Of a DNA stretch of 45,359 bases, positions 41,904-45,359 are shown in pieces (positions within the stretch are counted from its first letter, which is position 1; each line of letters opens with the position of its first letter). This DNA is from Synergistaceae bacterium. Lineage in GTDB: Bacteria; Synergistota; Synergistia; Synergistales; Aminobacteriaceae. A program made the translations under genes and the position numbers. Below the pieces are notes generated by a model, which was given only the letters and a program-made list of their open reading frames with translations, was not told where the DNA came from and made no database searches. The stretch lies in NCBI GenBank assembly GCA_017443945.1, contig JAFSXS010000070.1, positions 1-45,359 of the forward strand, written 5' to 3'.

Positions 41904-44810
41904 TTATTTATCTTCATGAATGAGCCTCAATAAATCGCTGTATTGTGTTACTTCATGATAAATAACGCCCTGACTTGACAAACTATCAAATAATTTCTTC
42001 GCGCACTCTATTTTTGCAGACTCTATCGGCTTTAACTGCAGGCTCGATAAATCCCCCTTTGTCTCGGCAATAAAATAAATTTCCCGCTTCTCTCCTTCAT
42101 TAAAGACTATCGCCCAATCTGGTGAATAATTTCCCATAGGAGTCGGAATCTTAAATCCTCTCGGTAACTTCGCATAAACGCTGACTTCTTCTGACACGTC
42201 TAAATCTTTCGTCATGTCCTGTTCAACTTTGCTGTCAGGAAAAATAAACGTCTGAACATTTTTACGCGTTCTACATGCGCGCGGTGATTCAGAAAATTTC
42301 TGCTCCGTGAAAATCGCAATGTCATGAATATTATCTGTCCTGCTGTAAGTTACCTGCTCGATAATTATTGCTGCCCTCTGTTCGTTGATGAGAGTTATAA
42401 TTTTCTTGATGAACTCTTCAGGATTTTGCGTGAACATAGAAAATTTTTCACGTTCAATGCCTGATAAAATCTTTGCTGCTGTCCTGCGAGTTAAATTCGT
42501 GCCTCTTGCTATATCGCCGAGAAAATCATATTTTACGCTGCTATGTCTTGAAATATTCATTTGTTCCGTGTGAGTCTTGGCCGTGTCAAATTCCGTTAAA
42601 TCTCCCTGCGTTCCTGTCGTTATCGTGATAGTTACTTGACTCACTGATAAATTTTTATTGATTGAAGCTATAGATTTCGTGATTAATTCTTCGCTGTCAA
42701 ATTCTGCCCGATAAACGTATTTGTGATTTATGAGACTCCATAGGCGCTGAAATTCTTCACGGTAAAAATTTTTATTTAACGGGTTGCCTTCAACTTTTGC
42801 TGCTCTGCCGTCCTGAATCATTGAATTTACGTCAAATATCGCCTGAATCACTGTATGAACGCCGTCATTTATTCCATCAGGTAAGGGCGCAAAATTATTT
42901 TTCTCGCGGTCATCATGATATTTTTGCGTGATATTGTCGTCCAAATCTATATAATCATTCTTGAGCAAATAATTATGAATCTTTCTTGCTTGATGTTCGC
43001 TTATAATAAATTCTTGGCCGTCATAAATAAATTTTTTACCCTTGAAATATTCTATGTCCGCTTTCACTGGCCTGTTATACAAATCTTCTATTATGCCCTT
43101 CTGAAGTCCTGACACAAAATCTTTATAACCTTCTGAAGCTATAACAGTTAATTTGTTCAGGTCATAATCTGACTCGCGCGAACCGTCCTGATTAACACAC
43201 AAACGCAAGCCACGCCCTACTTCCTGACGCTTTGCAATGTATGACTCTCCACCGTGCTTTAACGTGCATATCTGAAATATATTCGGATTGTCCCAGCCCT
43301 CACGCAATGCAGAATGTGAAAATATAAACCTCACCGGCTCAGTTAGACTCAATAAACGCTCCTTATCGCGCAAAATTAAATCATAGTCTGATACATTGCT
43401 GCTCTCGTCCTGAATCTTTCGGCCCTTCTTGTCAATTGCAAAATATCCCGCGTGAGTCCTCTTTGCGTCAATGCCCTGCAAATATTTGCTGTAAAGTGTG
43501 CCGTCATTTATGTATTCTTTCACGAGCAAATTATATTCTGATTCAAAAATTTCGGCGTACTCCGCGTTTTCTCCGCGATATTTAGCTACTTCATCAATAA
43601 AGAATAACGACAGGCATTTAATACCGCGCTCAAATAAAATTTTTTCCTTCTCTAAATGCGCCCTTATTGTCTCGCGGATTTGAAGTCTTCGCAAATAACT
43701 TTCTGAAATATCCCCAATCGCCTCACCGACATGAATTATTTTCCCGTTCGTGAATGTCATAATATTTTGAGTCGGGTCAATATCGCTGACTCGAAAGCCG
43801 CTGTACTGATTCATTTCTCCCGACAACGCAAATAAATCATCTCCAGCTGAAATTATGCGCGTGATTCTTTTGCCGTTCTTCTCAAATTCAAGTCTCGCCT
43901 TAGGTGCACTGCTCGGAGAAATTATTATATCGCTCAGGTACATATAATTATAACTTCCGGGCAGATTCTTCACGTCAAAGCATGTAACTTCTATTTTCTT
44001 GACTAATTTTTGCTTATATGCCTCGTAAGCGTCCAACACGTAAATTAAATTATGGTGCTGCTTGTGAGTCGCTGAATAGTTCAGGCAGAATAACGGATTA
44101 AATTTTTTTATGCCGGCAAGAGTCTTAGCTCCTCCCATTTTTTGAGGTTCATCAAGAATTATTACCGGCCTGTTTTCGGCGATTACGTCAATTGGTCTGC
44201 GGCTCCCGAAGTCGTCCCGTTCTGAATTTATTATACGCGCTGATTTAGTATTTTTTCCGGCCTCGCTGGCGTTGAATGCCTGAATATTTATTATCATCAC
44301 GTTGATTCTTGAGTCGCTGCTGAACTCGTCTATCTCGTGCAAATTATCAGAATCATATACGAACGTCCGCGCCTTTTTCCCGTAAATTTCCATGAAGTGA
44401 GACTCCGTTATCTCAAAACTTTTGCGCACTCCTTCACGTATTGCAATGCTGGGAACTATCACGATAAATTTGCTCCAGCCGTAAATTTTATTCAGCTCAA
44501 AAATTGTCTTGATGTACGTATAAGTCTTGCCCGTCCCTGTCTCCATTTCTATATCAAGCACGCACGCGCCGAAATCCTTATTTAGCGAGTCAGAGAGCTT
44601 TATATTATTCTGAGTCTGAATGCGCCTTATGTTGTGCAGTAATTGACTGTCTGACAAAAAAATTTTCCCGTTCGCATAACCGGTGTAAAAAATGTCTCCT
44701 ACTGCCTGACCAGTTATATTAGCAGCGTTATAGCCCTGGCCGGCAAAAATTTCTGTTACGCTCTCTACTGCCCTCGTTTGGAAATCTTGAAGCGCAAATT
44801 TCAGACGCAA
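41904..44810 (-). CDS. res: Type III restriction enzyme, Res subunit
   Basis: 968 residues. Superfamily 2 translocase: 'DIEMETGTGKTYTYIKTIFEL' (Walker A), 'VIILDEPQKMGG' (DEPQ box), 'LNYSATHKQHHNLIYVLDAYEAYKQ', 'FIFSHSALREGWDNPNIFQICTLK' and 'RQEVGRGLRL' (motif VI). The C-terminal nuclease is PD-(D/E)XK: 'YSPDWAIVF' and 'FIAETKG'. It cuts DNA with head-to-head unmodified sites, working with Mod. The start is TTG (44810-44808), directly after the mod TAA; AGGAGGGTG inside the last mod codons is an ideal ribosome binding site, and the N terminus MRLKFALQDFQ is family-like. All active-site motifs look intact. Confidence 0.93.
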   Translation of the reverse strand: MRLKFALQDFQTRAVESVTEIFAGQGYNAANITGQAVGDIFYTGYANGKIFLSDSQLLHNIRRIQTQNNIKLSDSLNKDFGACVLDIEMETGTGKTYTYIKTIFELNKIYGWSKFIVIVPSIAIREGVRKSFEITESHFMEIYGKKARTFVYDSDNLHEIDEFSSDSRINVMIINIQAFNASEAGKNTKSARIINSERDDFGSRRPIDVIAENRPVIILDEPQKMGGAKTLAGIKKFNPLFCLNYSATHKQHHNLIYVLDAYEAYKQKLVKKIEVTCFDVKNLPGSYNYMYLSDIIISPSSAPKARLEFEKNGKRITRIISAGDDLFALSGEMNQYSGFRVSDIDPTQNIMTFTNGKIIHVGEAIGDISESYLRRLQIRETIRAHLEKEKILFERGIKCLSLFFIDEVAKYRGENAEYAEIFESEYNLLVKEYINDGTLYSKYLQGIDAKRTHAGYFAIDKKGRKIQDESSNVSDYDLILRDKERLLSLTEPVRFIFSHSALREGWDNPNIFQICTLKHGGESYIAKRQEVGRGLRLCVNQDGSRESDYDLNKLTVIASEGYKDFVSGLQKGIIEDLYNRPVKADIEYFKGKKFIYDGQEFIISEHQARKIHNYLLKNDYIDLDDNITQKYHDDREKNNFAPLPDGINDGVHTVIQAIFDVNSMIQDGRAAKVEGNPLNKNFYREEFQRLWSLINHKYVYRAEFDSEELITKSIASINKNLSVSQVTITITTGTQGDLTEFDTAKTHTEQMNISRHSSVKYDFLGDIARGTNLTRRTAAKILSGIEREKFSMFTQNPEEFIKKIITLINEQRAAIIIEQVTYSRTDNIHDIAIFTEQKFSESPRACRTRKNVQTFIFPDSKVEQDMTKDLDVSEEVSVYAKLPRGFKIPTPMGNYSPDWAIVFNEGEKREIYFIAETKGDLSSLQLKPIESAKIECAKKLFDSLSSQGVIYHEVTQYSDLLRLIHEDK

Positions 44811-45359
44811 TTAAATCACCCTCCTTATAGTATCATGGCTGTACGTGTTAAATATCTGATCGAAATTTGTCATGAGTGAGTCGCTGATTATTCCATTATC
44901 GCGAAAAATTGCGTAAATGGGCTTGAGCTTGGCTATCTCGGTTATAACGTCTTCATTGAGATTTTCATCAAAGCAGGCGGTTATGTAAACGGGCGAGTCA
45001 TCATGTTCAACGAGATAAATTTTTTTCCCGAACACAAATTTTTTCGTGATAGCTGCTGAAAGAGGCACACCTAATCGCAGCATTGAATTAATTAACAAAT
45101 CATCGGGCGTTCGGTCGGGCTTTATATTGTCTGCTAAGAGTTCTAGAGTCTCCTGCTTGAATTGATCGGGGTATAAATAAACGTCTTTAATGTTGCTTGA
45201 GTCGACTTTGAAAGCTCGGAAGCCTGTATCAAGTTCTGAAGTTGTCAGCGGGAAATCATCACGAATTTTGCGGGCTGCACGTTTGATTCGTTCTTGGCCG
45301 ATGTCGCATATAGTTTTGTAACCGGCTTTGAATGCTTCGGAATTTTCCGGAGTTGATTC
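44811..45359 (-). CDS. mod: Type III DNA methyltransferase (Mod), C-terminal part, cut by window edge
   Basis: 183 codons are visible and the frame is open through the window end, so the gene begins outside. The visible part starts 'ESTPENSEAFKAGYKTICDIGQERIKRAARKI', continues with 'SNIKDVYLYPDQFKQETLELLADNIKPDRTPDDLLINSMLRLGVPL', and ends 'EIAKLKPIYAIFRDNGIISDSLMTNFDQIF'. These match the C-terminal region of type III Mod proteins. Catalytic DPPY and FxGxG motifs and the target-recognition domain, which would tell the DNA site, lie outside the window. It is followed at once by res, so the system is mod-res in one operon. Confidence 0.9.
   Translation of the reverse strand, partial: ESTPENSEAFKAGYKTICDIGQERIKRAARKIRDDFPLTTSELDTGFRAFKVDSSNIKDVYLYPDQFKQETLELLADNIKPDRTPDDLLINSMLRLGVPLSAAITKKFVFGKKIYLVEHDDSPVYITACFDENLNEDVITEIAKLKPIYAIFRDNGIISDSLMTNFDQIFNTYSHDTIRRVI

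Overview
The window looks like chromosomal DNA from an AT-rich (roughly 40% GC by eye) diderm bacterium. My best guess is a host-associated member of the Synergistota. This rests on gene content and style (SurA_N/PpiD-type membrane anchor, DtxR-FeoA regulator, ABC sugar operon with a DUF2291 protein, RmlABCD set) and not on any marker phylogeny, so treat the taxon as inference. Almost all of the window is well-packed housekeeping and metabolic sequence. There is no prophage, insertion sequence or CRISPR array.

Layout. 1-6.4 kb: a G-rich hairpin, holA (DNA polymerase III delta), a HEAAH metalloprotease-like protein, an exported adenosine deaminase with an AEC-family transporter, then polA on the minus strand. 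polA appears to begin at an ATA codon. 6.4-10 kb: a 520-base intergenic region, an AlaX-type tRNA editing protein, a glycosyltransferase whose 5' end carries three heptamer repeats that put it out of frame, and a DtxR-FeoA metal regulator. 10-15.7 kb: purC-purF, tRNA-Leu(UAG) and the complete dTDP-L-rhamnose operon (rmlA-D-C-B). 15.9-20.2 kb: a 1431-residue protein joining a coiled coil, a decayed RecQ-like half, a UvrD-type helicase and an iron-sulfur PD-(D/E)XK nuclease. 20.4-26.9 kb: a SurA/PpiD-like protein with a repeat-rich tail, carB, a GLUG-repeat exported protein with a broken signal peptide, and a small VOC/glyoxalase protein. 27-41.7 kb: a large sugar operon. 41.9-45.4 kb: a type III restriction-modification system on the minus strand, with mod running off the end.

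The sugar operon is the main accessory pathway. A strong sigma-70-type promoter drives a periplasmic binding protein, then (past a terminator-like hairpin) a DUF2291 protein, a double ABC ATPase and a permease. These are followed by a fucose/arabinose-isomerase-like protein, a two-gene transketolase, a glycerol-kinase-like FGGY kinase, a single-chain transketolase, a second FGGY kinase and transaldolase, with a convergent aldose 1-epimerase. The logic is import, mutarotation, isomerisation, phosphorylation, then transketolase/transaldolase rearrangement into central metabolism. The substrate cannot be read from the sequence. The split transketolase next to an isomerase and a kinase resembles the D-apiose (apulose-4-phosphate) route and also the transketolase-type sulfoglycolysis route.

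The best candidates for something undescribed are: (1) a strong excess of the pentamer GAGTC/GACTC in all codon phases, which looks like a DNA-level signal; (2) the heptamer (GGAGTCA) contingency repeat in the glycosyltransferase; (3) the coiled-coil/RecQ-like/UvrD/Fe-S-nuclease fusion; (4) short G-quadruplex-capable GC-rich elements between genes.
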